From: Terana coerulea
Lineage: Eukaryota; Basidiomycota; Agaricomycetes; Polyporales; Phanerochaetaceae
Assembly (NCBI GenBank): GCA_024811115.1
Contig: JAKOGH010000926.1
Coordinates: 1 to 11,241 of the forward strand
Length of the DNA: 11,241 nt
Reading direction: 5' to 3'
Part shown: positions 1 to 8,105 of the stretch, in pieces
Numbering within the stretch: the stretch's first letter is position 1
Layout: the number at the start of each line of letters is the position of its first letter
Made by a program: the position numbers and the translations under genes
Notes under the pieces: generated by a model
The model's input: the letters and a program-made list of their open reading frames with translations, nothing else
What the model was told of the DNA's origin: nothing
Database searches by the model: none

Positions 1-2
1 GA

Positions 3-200
3 GGAGACAAGCTCAGAAAGTACGTGATTTGGACGACTGGAGTACTGCCCGAGGAATGTCGTACAGTCCCAGACGCAAGTGCTGGCTCATTTGAGAAATG
101 GTCCGGGTCATCGCCAGCGATTCAGGAACTCGACATGGAGGAAGGGGACAAGAGCCAGATATTATTAGCGCCAATCGTCACGACTTGCTCTCGGCCGTAA
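3..200 (+). CDS. Possible 3' end of a gene entering from the left (partial)
   Basis: One frame is open from the left edge of the window to a TAA at 198-200, giving 65 residues with mixed, protein-like composition (contains KLRKYVIWTTGVLPEEC and an acidic stretch ELDMEEGDK). It could be the last exon of a plus-strand gene lying mostly outside the window. No domain is recognised. An open stretch of this length can occur by chance, so the call rests only on reading frame and composition. It lies outside the transposon proposed to start near base 342. Confidence 0.22.
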   Translation, partial: GDKLRKYVIWTTGVLPEECRTVPDASAGSFEKWSGSSPAIQELDMEEGDKSQILLAPIVTTCSRP

Positions 201-341
201 TTATTTCTCTCGCTTTGCGTCCGACAAGGTCCTGTTGAGGTCCCAGTGCCCTTCTCTTCCATTGACATCATAATGCAAGAACACGAAGGATTAAAGTCCA
301 TACCATCACGTAACGCATCTTTTTCGGTGGTATGACTGTCG
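201..341. other. Left flank without a recognisable gene
   Basis: AT-richer sequence between the possible gene end and the proposed left end of the transposon. No convincing ORF, RNA gene or repeat was seen. It should contain the left target-site duplication of the transposon, but I could not match one to the right flank. Confidence 0.4.
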
Positions 342-375
342 CAAAAATCGAAAAACCTGACCAGGTATCCCAGGC

Positions 376-466
376 TCTGAGCGCCTGATGAGGCCTGATG
401 AGGCGCACGTGAGCGTCTGAGCAGGGTTGCGCAGAGGTGGGCAGTTCGGGTCAGGCCTGGCCAGTC
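376..466. repeat. Left subterminal repeat array (CTGA/AGG, ~10-base phase)
   Basis: A run of short degenerate units ending in AGG or GCG, including two adjacent perfect copies of CCTGATGAGG (383-402), then variants such as TCTGAGCAGG and GTTGCGCAGAGG. The spacing is close to 10 bases, one helical turn. A matching array occurs at 6424-6516. Many fungal and plant DNA transposons carry subterminal repeats that the transposase binds, and this placement just inside the proposed element end fits that role. The binding role is inference. Confidence 0.6.
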
Positions 467-3460
467 GCAGTGAGACGGAATAGTGGATTACGGCACAGTT
501 AGCACGCGCAGAAACATGTCGTAGTCTACAGTGTCATTAAAGTAGTATCTACGGGAGTTATGAGTGCCATTCCGGTCCAATGCTGGTATCAAGTGGGACC
601 CGCGCAAGAGGTATTCAAGGAAGACGAATGAGGTCTTCTTCTCTTCTTCAAAAACCCGGCATCCGTCCCATGTGGTTCGCGGCTTCCACTTGCTACGCGT
701 GAATTGTCTTATGAGGGCGACTCCACGTGTGCGGCCAGACGGAAGAGTGACCCGGAATAGACCAACGAGACGCACGCACGCGAGCTCTTGACTTTCGAGG
801 TTGACGAGGGCACAATCAAAGCGAGGCTCGTTGTTAAACTTCGGGTTGCAGCGCAGTATGTCCCGTGCCTCTGACCAATCTTCCTGCGACTGGTATTTGA
901 GGTAAAGACAACGATGCGGCGTGATCTGCGTAGTACAGCTATCAATGTCATCATCTTGCTAGGATACTTTTGTACACGCTCACGTTAAGATACTGTGTTG
1001 TTCGCAGGCCCGACTCTTCCGGCATGTGCTCCAGCAGAAAAGACGAGAGGCGACGGGCAAAGTCTTGGTACGCCGAATCACCGTTCATGATGCATTGTAA
1101 CCCGAACGCCGTTGTTGTCTTCTGTTTCGCGCCAAGTTGCCAGTTCTCAGCCGCATCGTTGTCTGCTTGTTGAGGAGTCGGATGCGTCGTGTCTTCTTCA
1201 TCTTGTTCAGGAGCTTCCGAGCCGCTCCCTTCGCGATCATCACATGCCCTCGTTCTCTCTTCCCACTCATCCACAGCCATCCTAATGCGAGCGATTGCTT
1301 CCTGATTCTCGTCAATCCGCGCCATCTGAGTCACCAACATAAGATATCAGTATTTGTGGTAGTAGCCATAACACCTTGTCCTTGCTTACCTGGTTTTCCG
1401 CGTCTCTGCCATTAGTTTGATCCCATGCTTCCTTGGCCTCCTGCAGAAACCCTTCGCCAGGCCGTGTCACCGTGTTTTGAGACGAACCTTTGTCCCTCGT
1501 ATCCGAGATAGAGTGGGCAGACTGATGCTGCTTCAAGAAGTCGAAGCTCTTGCCATACAGTTCGCAGACATTCTGTGGGAAACAACAGTCAGATTGGGCA
1601 TGCTCGATACTGCAGTCAAGGTCGCGCACCGCCGCATGCTTTTCATAAGCCTTGAGGGACTCTTCAATAAGCTTTAGCTGGTCATCACTGATACAGTGTA
1701 GACCAATCAGCATGCGAAATTTCGCATACGCTCGGAGGCAATGTATAAGCGGGGAGTTTCTCGGGAAGAGCTCAACGAGGCAGGGAATAATGCACTGGGG
1801 GCCAAACATGAGTAGCGCAAGTACAGCAAGCGTATACATCAACGCACCCGAAGGATATCGAAAAACACTTGCCCGTCTGCGTAGCCTATAGTCGTAACAT
1901 TTATGAAATGCTTCATCTTCGCCCAGCGAGGGACTGCTCGCATGCTGTAGCATAAAGATGACAATCAGCTAACCGCAAACCGAGTCCCGAAGAGGACCGA
2001 GTGAGAAGGGATACTCACTGGCGAGCCAGCGCGCCTTTGAGCTTCGATTCACCAAGGATTTGCAGTATCAGCGGCCACATATGCTTGCCAAACTTTCCAA
2101 GATCATCGGCGTGAAGAACATCGTAGGATGCAGCCTGATAGGGATCAGAATTGTTCATGGACCAGAAGAAATTCTGGACACAAGTTCAGTGTTGACAAAC
2201 AATACAACCCGAGGGAAAAAATGTGCGTACCTCTGTATCATGGAGCCCATGACTTTGGAGAAGTTGCTCCTTGCGCGTCTTTGTCTTAGCTGCTCGAGCT
2301 TGATGGAAGACATCTGACATATTCTCGGTGGTGCGTAGTGTACTGATATATGTCGTTCGATGGAGGTCGGTTTTGAAGACCAAGCATCGAGGGCACGGGT
2401 AGTTGGCAAGTGCTGCCCGAATTGCACATAGCGCTTCTGCTTCCTTGAGGTCAAGCGATTCTATCAGGATTCCGGGATACAGAATGCGCATCAGCGAATC
2501 TCCGCATTTGACTGTGTCTCCTATTTGAGAGGGCTCCCGAAGCGAGCCATAAATGACAGCGAGAACCTTATGATAGATTTCACGCACAAAGCGTGCGAAC
2601 TCGAGCTGTTCGGCCTCTGATCGGTCGTCACGATGGGAAGGATCCACGACCTACCAGTAGCATAGCGTTAGGACACATCGTTTGATGTCTGCAAAATTTA
2701 GGCGTACGTACAATGGGCATATATCCAATGAGAATTCCGCCTCCGTTGCCGGACGCATTCCGGATCTCTCGTGGTAAAAATGCAGCACGCATCACAATGG
2801 GATGCTTCGAGACCTTCTTTGTCATGTTGCCCTTGTCCAGCCATATATGAAGTGGTAGGTAGCAGTGGGGATACTCTCCAGTTGTAGGAAGAGTGCTCTG
2901 TTAAAAGCCAATTCAGAAATTACAACCACAAGTAATAACCGAGAACACATACCTGCGCTTTGTACCAACGATCACCCGTGTTTGTCTCATCATAGAGTCT
3001 GCACTCGCCAGCCAGTCACCAGGTATTTCTTTACTGGCCACCACATGATGGAATCTGCGAGGGATTCGTCTGTGACAAGACTCCGAGCCCACACCCAAGG
3101 ATCACGGTAAGGAAATGTATAGACATATTCTTTGCCTTCGTAGATTCCCTTCACTGTGCCTTGCTGAAACTGCTCATGTATACGTTCAGTGCTTGCTGTA
3201 AACCAAGCAATAGACTGAGTTGACTCACTGGGATTTGGAACTTCCGCGCTGCTTCCAACGACTTCTGCATGTCCTCGTACTTTCGAAAGGAAACTCCACT
3301 CCCATGAGGTGCCCATTCGCCATGAAGCGCACGGAGCTGCATGTTCACAACGTCGCGACTGAGAAGACCTGTGACCGCTGACTCTGTATAAGTAAAGTCA
3401 CCCAGTGAACGGAAGGGGGCCCATGGTTGTGCAGCCCGCGTCCATCAGCAAAACGTACAA

Positions 3461-3506
3461 GCGCTGACGACTGATGAGCGCTGACGAGCACTGAGAGCGC
3501 TGACGA
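3461..3506. repeat. Left subterminal repeats of the inserted element (GCGCTGACGA x3)
   Basis: Three exact copies of GCGCTGACGA at 3461-3470, 3478-3487 and 3497-3506, separated by CTGATGA and GCACTGAGA. They lie just inside the left inverted repeat of the 352-bp element. They are probable transposase-binding repeats by analogy with other subterminal arrays. Confidence 0.65.
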
Positions 3507-3668
3507 ACGGTTTGGAACAGAAGTTCGAGCCCTGCTGAAGCCGGACTTTGCCAAATTTTGTATTTTCTTAGTTCCTCATGTTTCATAAACTATGCTGGAC
3601 GTCAATGATGATGGTTTACTCACCGAAGCTTTTCTGCAAGAGACGGATGCAAGAGGGGTTAAAAACGT

Positions 3669-3776
3669 CTGAGAGCGCTCAAAACGACTACTGAGACTGG
3701 CGGGCGCTGACGGCACTGAAGGGACTGAAGCGCGCTGAGATGGCTTCATCAGTGCCTGTCAGTACCGTTCAGCGCC
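3669..3776. repeat. Right subterminal repeats of the inserted element
   Basis: A dense run of degenerate CTGA units (GCGCTGACGG, GCACTGAAGG, GACTGAAGCG, GCGCTGAGAT), then inverted copies (TCAGTGCC, TCAGCGCC) as the right terminus is approached. It mirrors the left array of the same element but is longer and less regular. Confidence 0.6.
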
Positions 3777-4398
3777 AATGCAACTTTGCTGATGTCGTCG
3801 AAGATCGCGTAGAAGCACAAGACACAGGTAGCTGAGTGTCGTCGGACTTGCTGCCATGCTTTGAATGTTGCGGCTCTGTTGAGAGTGGGATGATTGTTGG
3901 TGTGGATATACCGCTGTGCGGGTGGTAAACGATCTTAATATGCGGTTCCGCTGGCGAGGACTCAGAGTCTAAGGTACTGGCCCGGGAATTTTGGCCTTCA
4001 GGCGGCGGTACTGTGGTGCTATCAGATGTGTTCGCAGAGATATGCTCTGTGTGTATAGATGCATCATAACCATCTTCATGGCTGAGACGTCCGTTCGAGG
4101 TTTGGGCCGCCACAAAGCCAGGTGGTGCCTAATACGGACAGTCAGCGTCAGTGCAGCAAACAACCGCGACGTGCGCCAATTGTACGCTTACCTTCAAACT
4201 CTCTGGACCGACCACACTTTCGCCTGCCGCTCGCGTTTTAGCGAAATGCCTTTGCTCATGCAATTGTCGACATGAAGCCTCATGTTTGTCGAACCGCCGG
4301 GGATCTCGAAGGGTGTTGCAGAAGGTACACCGGACTTTGTTTGACGGCTCAACCAATACTGACTGGCTGGATTTCGATGCAGTGGCGACGCGTGGCAT

Positions 4399-4684
4399 GG
4401 CTGCGAGGTGGTTGAGTGCGAAAATGGTACTGGTGAGTAATATGCTCCGTCTGTTTTCGGGACGTGGCGCGCCATGCGCATATTTTGATCCGCCCGCCCT
4501 AGACCCTGCGTGGTGCGGCAACGACGCTGCAACACCCGCACTCAGCAACATGATGGCAAATATTGGGACTACGTCATACACCGCCGCGACTACATACAGG
4601 TTCAGCATGACTAGGTACGCCGCCTTGTTTTATCCACCATCCTCACGTCGAGGTAGCGAGAAAGCTCATTCAATCTGTTTAGCC
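4399..4684. promoter_or_regulatory. Shared promoter region between the divergent transposase and partner gene
   Basis: About 290 bp separate the transposase start (minus, 4398) from the partner gene start (plus, 4685). Both genes must be transcribed outward from here, so it probably acts as a bidirectional promoter with both 5' leaders. No strong TATA box was seen on either strand; TTGTTTTATCC at 4624-4634 is the nearest plus-strand candidate. Open frames run through it on both strands but do not look coding. Confidence 0.5.
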
Positions 4685-6096
4685 ATGCCCTCGAGCCAGA
4701 CACGCCCAGAAAACGCGGAAACAAATCAGGTGCCTCTATCGCCAGGAACCCTTTACACGGTGCGCAAACAGAATCTCCGCTCCCTTCTTTCGGACCTACT
4801 ACTAATACAAGATATACCAGGGCTTTCGCTCGCTTCAGGCAGAGCTGAATACGGCGAGAGCAGAGCTACAAGCAGCTCGAGAAGAACAAGCTGTTCTCGA
4901 AAACAACGCCCAGCCGTCGCCTCCCGAAGATGCAAGATCTGCAAAGCGGCTGAAGACCTCGGATGAGGGTTCTGGCCCTCTTATTCAAGCACGACTCTAC
5001 ATGCGCAAGCTTACAACCATGTATCTTCTGTGGATCCGCCAGCCTGAGAAGACCTTGCGCATTGAGGCCGATCCCGACTGGAGCCCAATAGAGCGCTTTG
5101 ATCGCCAGGACTCGGAAGAGTGGTTGCAGGGTCAGCTGGCGGACATGCGAGAAGTATTCCCGCAAGATGTGTGGGAATCTTTCAGTACTGAGTGGTTTAT
5201 CAATATGGTGAGTCCTCAGAACATAATAATAACGCGCTACATCCTCTCATCTACATGCAGCTCAAGAAGGAAGCATCACAGCAACGGTCGAACATGGCCA
5301 GTAGAGTGCGCAACGATGTCGGCGGCACCATCTTCAGGTGCTTCGATGGCGACCTCGCCACTCCAGACAGCCGCAGGACGAAATTCGGCAAATACATTGG
5401 GCTTCCGGCTGACACGCCGGAGTCGAAGTATGATAGCTTTGATGCCGAGGTTCTCCATGAACCATACAATGGCAAGTCCCAACCACGGACTGTCTTTCGG
5501 AACTTGGCGTTGATAAGGGTAAGTGAGAATTGTCACTGTCTATTATACTTGCACTGATTCAATGCACCCAGGTGCTTAGTTGTATAATCCGAGGGCCCAA
5601 GTCAATCAAGACGCATGATGGCAAGATCAACACCGCTGTCAACACTGAAACCGTCAATTCAAAGTGGGGGCTAACGCACACCACGCCCGGTGCTATTGCC
5701 GCGGCGAGCATCATGGTATGTTGGCGGCTTGTATCACGGATGTCTCTGACTCAATTTGCTCTCATACTTCAGGCACGTTGGGCACTGTCTCCCGATATCG
5801 AGTTCCATGAGACGGGCGCTCAGAGTCGCATCAACTGGCAGAAGGATTTTGAAGAATACCTTGCATATCTCATGCGTGGAATACTTGGTGAGCATTCCTC
5901 AGTGCTCGATATCTTCCGCACATGGGACGAGGCCCTATTTCCGAACTCCACAACCGGTTATGGTCACCAGCAGAGGGGCGCAGGTGGTACTCAGGGGTCT
6001 GGGAGTGAGCGAACGGGCCTGCAGGACATGCTCGCACAGCTGGATGAGGATGATAGTGCCATACATGATCAGGACACTAATGTAGAAGACAACTAG
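4685..6096 (+). CDS. Transposon-associated protein of unknown function, ~395 residues, five exons
   Basis: Exons 4685-4759, 4821-5207, 5261-5518, 5572-5715 and 5773-6096 (TAG stop) join in phase 0 through GT-AG introns of 61, 53, 53 and 57 nt. The first acceptor has a good branch site (TACTAAT at 4798-4804); its donor is less sure, since an in-phase alternative lies 30 nt upstream (CAG|GTGCCT). The protein has a likely coiled coil (residues ~28-53, rich in A/E/L/R), a Pro/Glu/Asp linker, and a basic patch SAKRLK at ~65-70 that could be a nuclear signal. A globular region of ~270 residues follows (motifs LTTMYLLWI, FQ-free QQRSNMASRV, RRTKFGKYIG, CIIRGPKSI, TPGAIAAASIM, ARWALSPD), then an acidic Gly/Ser/Asp-rich tail. 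I cannot assign a characterised family; similar uncharacterised proteins occur in Agaricomycetes. No frame break is seen. Co-location inside one element suggests it assists transposition or its control, which is inference. Confidence 0.75.
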
Positions 6097-6196
6097 CACC
6101 GTAATGACAGGAGCACAGTAGCCTTGAGACCAGAATATGGACAATTTGTGTTTCCTAGATACGCTATATAACCCATAAAGTCAAAGTAAAACTAAA

Positions 6197-6278
6197 GCTC
6201 GCGTAGCCTAGTGGTAAGATTGCATTACATTAACTTTGAATAACCTTCTGTTCGTGGGTTCAAGTCCCGGTACTACCC
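6197..6278 (+). ncRNA. tRNA-derived sequence with internal Pol III promoter (degenerate tRNA or SINE head)
   Basis: TAGCCTAGTGG (6204-6214) fits the A-box consensus and GGTTCAAGTCC (6257-6267) fits the B-box, 42 nt apart as in tRNA genes. A T-loop TTCAAGT is enclosed by GGG/CCC. The acceptor halves GCTCGCG (6197-6203) and TACTACC (6271-6277) pair poorly and no clean anticodon stem can be drawn, so a functional tRNA is unlikely. The first TTTT on this strand is at 6393-6396, giving a possible ~200-nt Pol III transcript, a typical SINE length. It lies inside the proposed transposon, downstream of the partner gene. Confidence 0.5.
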
Positions 6279-6423
6279 TCACTAACTTTACTGATACCAT
6301 TACTGATCTGATAAGTAGAAATTCGTTACGGTTGCTGGAACAGTGTAACATGATCAACCAGTCACTGGGGGCGATGGATAACATTGTTCACATTTTGCCT
6401 ACATATGTTCATGGCGCTTGACC
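6279..6423. other. Transposon-internal segment between tRNA-like sequence and right array
   Basis: No gene is recognised. Begins with ACTNACT/ACTGAT-like short repeats (6281-6312). It may be the body of a SINE led by the tRNA-like sequence, or simply the untranslated right arm of the transposon. Confidence 0.3.
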
Positions 6424-6516
6424 AAACCTGATGAGGTCTGCTAAGGTCCCACAGGCTGATTAGGCCCTAGCAGGACCCGTCAGGCTGAGCAGGCCTTAGC
6501 AGAGCTGATAGCGCCG
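6424..6516. repeat. Right subterminal repeat array (CTGA/AGG, ~10-base phase)
   Basis: Can be read as consecutive 9-10 base units almost all ending in AGG: CCTGATGAGG, TCTGCTAAGG, TCCCACAGG, CTGATTAGG, CCCTAGCAGG, ACCCGTCAGG, CTGAGCAGG, then CCTTAGCAGA and GCTGATAGCG. It starts with the same CCTGATGAGG that is doubled in the left array. This supports the two arrays being ends of one element. Confidence 0.6.
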
Positions 6517-6531
6517 TTTAGCGTATTTTTG

Positions 6532-7577
6532 GCCCATCTCAGGCCCCCGGGCGCCTCCTTGCCTTGCCAGATCTGCCACGGCCTGATGCGACCTCATTTG
6601 GCTGTGGCGGTTTTTGCGACATGCCCATACCGGAAACTGATATCCCTCTCAGCAGGGAGTCGGGACGGACGAGCGTGCCTGCTGCAAGTGAGCCTCGTAT
6701 CCACGTATTGTTCCGGCACTTTGCTCCAGCAAATATACCCGCAGCTGCTTGAGGTTTATGTGCATGCTTGTACCAGATTAAGGTGCGTCCTCACGAGGTC
6801 GTTTCCGATTTCTTAGCCGAATTGAAGATTCTTTTAGGTTATACCGTCGTGTATTTTAATGTATGCTACTCCATGGAAATAAAATCCGCATATTGCATGC
6901 TTTATATGTGCCTCTATCGTTAAGTCGAAGAAGGGCACCATTCCCGCGGAGGCTGGCGCTTGGTCGACGCGCAACACGACCATCCAAGACAGTTGTACTT
7001 GGTTGCTAGTAGTTCTCGGGATATAACGTACGTCTGCCGCTTGTTGCCATATTGTCGGGCTAAGAGTACTGATCCTTCTCACACAGCAAGTCGTTCAGTG
7101 ACCCAATAGCACGGCAATGGAGACCCAGACTGGCCGACACTATACTTGCCTCTTTACATTCGCGAAGCTCTCTTGTGGTGGGCTGCCAGTCGGACGACTT
7201 GGCATGGCCTAGCATTGCCTGAGCTTACAATTACTGTCTTCGGCTCGCGGCGGACTGTGATATTAAAACACGAGAGAAAAGCCAGGTAAATACGACCCGA
7301 GGCCCATTTGAGACGAACACGGCTGACAGTGTGTGGAAAGGAGCTGTCGAATACAATCAAATTATATTGTTGCAAACTATAGAAGGACATCGAAGCTTTG
7401 GCACGAGTTAGTTTCGTCCTCGAGGGTCATCCTCGAGAAGTACTTGTCTCAATGACCGCGTAGAGGTCCGTGCCAGGACGACCACAGGCGGCCGTCCCCC
7501 ATCGAGAATACATCTGTAACAGTCGACATGCAAACTATCTAACCACAGCCGCCACGAAACGATGAGGGAGGGTATAT
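6532..7577. other. Intergenic region, no supported gene
   Basis: About 1 kb with only short open frames on both strands. Plus-strand bases ~6565-6900 are weakly protein-like in one frame but interrupted by a TGA near 6750, so a decayed gene fragment is possible. The rest (6900-7577) shows no domain, RNA gene or strong repeat. A small duplicated motif CCTCGAG occurs at 7419-7437. Confidence 0.4.
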
Positions 7578-8105
7578 GAGGAGAGCCTCAGTAAACGGTA
7601 GGTGGGTGTACAAGGAGAGTCTGGACGAACACAGGAGGAGGTGTGAGGAGAGCCTCGATAAACGGTAGGTGGGTGTACAAAGAGAGTCTGGACGAACACG
7701 GGAGGAGGTGTGAGGAGAGCCTCGATAAACGGTAGGTGGGTGTACAAAGAGAGTCTCGACAAACAGATGGAGGGAGTGCGAGGAGAGCCTCAGTAAACGG
7801 TAGGTGGGTGTACAAGCAGAGTCTCGATGAACACGGGAGGGAAGGTGAGGAGAGCCTCGATAAACGGTAGGTGGGTGTACAAAGAGAGTCTGGACGAACA
7901 CGGGAGGAGGTGTGAGGAGAGCCTCGATAAACGGTAGGTGGGTGTACAAAGAGAGTCTCGACGAACAGATGGAGGGAGTGCGAGGAGAGCCTCGATAAAC
8001 GGTAGGCGGGTGTACAAGGAGAGTCTCGGCGAACAGAGGGAGGGAAGGTGAGGAGAGCCTCGATAAACGGTAGGTGGGTATGGAAGGGGTGTCACGGAGG
8101 GGAGG
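7578..8105. repeat. 67/68-bp minisatellite, eight copies, with 202-bp higher-order structure
   Basis: Units start with GAGGAGAGCCTC at 7578, 7645, 7712, 7780, 7847, 7914, 7982 and 8050; the last is partial and degenerates after ~35 bases. The core is followed by the conserved block TAAACGGTAGGTGGGTGTAC. Unit tails fall into three classes: A (GGGAGGAGGTGT), B (ATGGAGGGAGTGC) and C (GGGAGGGAAGGT). The order is A-A-B-C-A-B-C, so a 202-bp A-B-C trimer is duplicated. Units 2 and 5 appear identical, units 3 and 6 differ at one base. The plus strand is purine-rich. Minus-strand frames are open only because the unit lacks stops; with a 67-base period a protein would not repeat in register. Confidence 0.95.

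Larger units (their letters stand above)
3443..3794. mobile_element. MITE-like non-autonomous DNA transposon inserted in transposase exon 2
   Basis: A 352-bp segment begins CATCAGCAAA and ends with its exact inverse TTTGCTGATG. A further GCGCTGA match lies 7-8 bases inside each end. The flanks are GCGTC (3438-3442) and TCGTC (3795-3799), a 5-bp target duplication with one mismatch. On the minus strand the transposase frame runs up to 3795 and resumes just below 3443. Exon 2 is 900 nt, and removing element plus one target copy (357 nt) leaves 543 nt, exactly 181 codons. The element has no ORF of its own worth calling. Its ends carry GCGCTGACGA-type repeats resembling those of the host element, so it may be moved by the same transposase class (inference). 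Confidence 0.82.
488..4398 (-). pseudogene. Plavaka-family transposase, disrupted by an insertion and a frameshift
   Basis: Minus-strand gene of 11 exons: 4192-4398, 3229-4128, 2953-3169, 2712-2897, 2231-2650, 2019-2173, 1848-1944, 1630-1794, 1390-1572, 984-1325 and 488-925 (stop at 488-490). All introns are GT-AG, 53-74 nt. The start at 4398 has context CAGCCATGCC and precedes a C-x2-C-x11-H-x3-C zinc-finger-like motif (residues ~24-43). Family landmarks follow in order: APPGFV, IKIVYHPHSG, QPWAPFRS, LSRDVVNMQLRALHGEW, YRDPWVW, LYDETNTGDRWYKAQ, LPLHIWLDKGN, LPREIRNASGNGGG, YPCPRCLV, SDPYQAASYDVLHADDLG, TRPGEGF, and a C-terminal VDYDMFLR region. By family analogy the Asp of WLDKGN is probably a catalytic acid. 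Intact length would be ~983 residues, normal for the family. Two lesions are seen: a 352-bp element in exon 2 and a +1 frameshift near 3008-3026. Every other joint is in phase, so decay is recent. Confidence 0.9.
342..6531. mobile_element. Plavaka-type DNA transposon with two divergent genes (boundaries approximate)
   Basis: The segment holds a Plavaka-like transposase on the minus strand and a divergent intron-containing partner gene on the plus strand, enclosed by arrays of ~10-base CTGA/AGG-rich repeats. The outermost shared inverted motif is CAAAAAT at 342-348 and ATTTTTG at 6525-6531. Inward of it both ends become (A)AAAC followed by the repeat array. The inverted match is short and degenerate, and I found no clear target-site duplication, so the ends could be off by tens of bases. 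Total length is about 6.2 kb, including a 357-bp secondary insertion. Family knowledge: Plavaka elements are DDE (RNase H fold) cut-and-paste transposons expanded in Agaricomycetes. That the plus-strand gene belongs to the element is inferred from the shared boundaries and the shared promoter. Confidence 0.6.

Noticed and set aside
376..466. Hammerhead ribozyme core, prompted by CTGATGAG
   Set aside because: The motif recurs as part of the 10-base array. No GAAA with a matching stem II or stem III could be placed here, at 3471, or at 6424.
3510..3560. tRNA-like signals on the minus strand (TGGCAAAGTCCGG and GGCTCGAACTTC)
   Set aside because: The A-box-like and B-box-like strings are only about 10 bases apart, far too close for a Pol III type 2 promoter, and no cloverleaf forms.
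3345..3586. Two short minus-strand ORFs around 3350-3586
   Set aside because: They cross the MITE boundary and are out of frame with the transposase; the family-conserved frame there is the one reading QPWAPFRS.
4151..4966. 271-residue plus-strand open frame over the transposase start and partner gene start
   Set aside because: It overlaps the zinc-finger exon on the other strand and the first exon of the partner gene, and beyond 4760 it is out of frame with the real exon 2. It is a chance shadow frame.
7535..8095. Long minus-strand frames with repeated peptides (THLPFIEALL, HPPTVYRGSPH, TPTYRL)
   Set aside because: They arise because the 67/68-bp unit lacks stops on that strand. All three frames are open and the peptide shifts frame at each unit, so there is no repeat protein in register.
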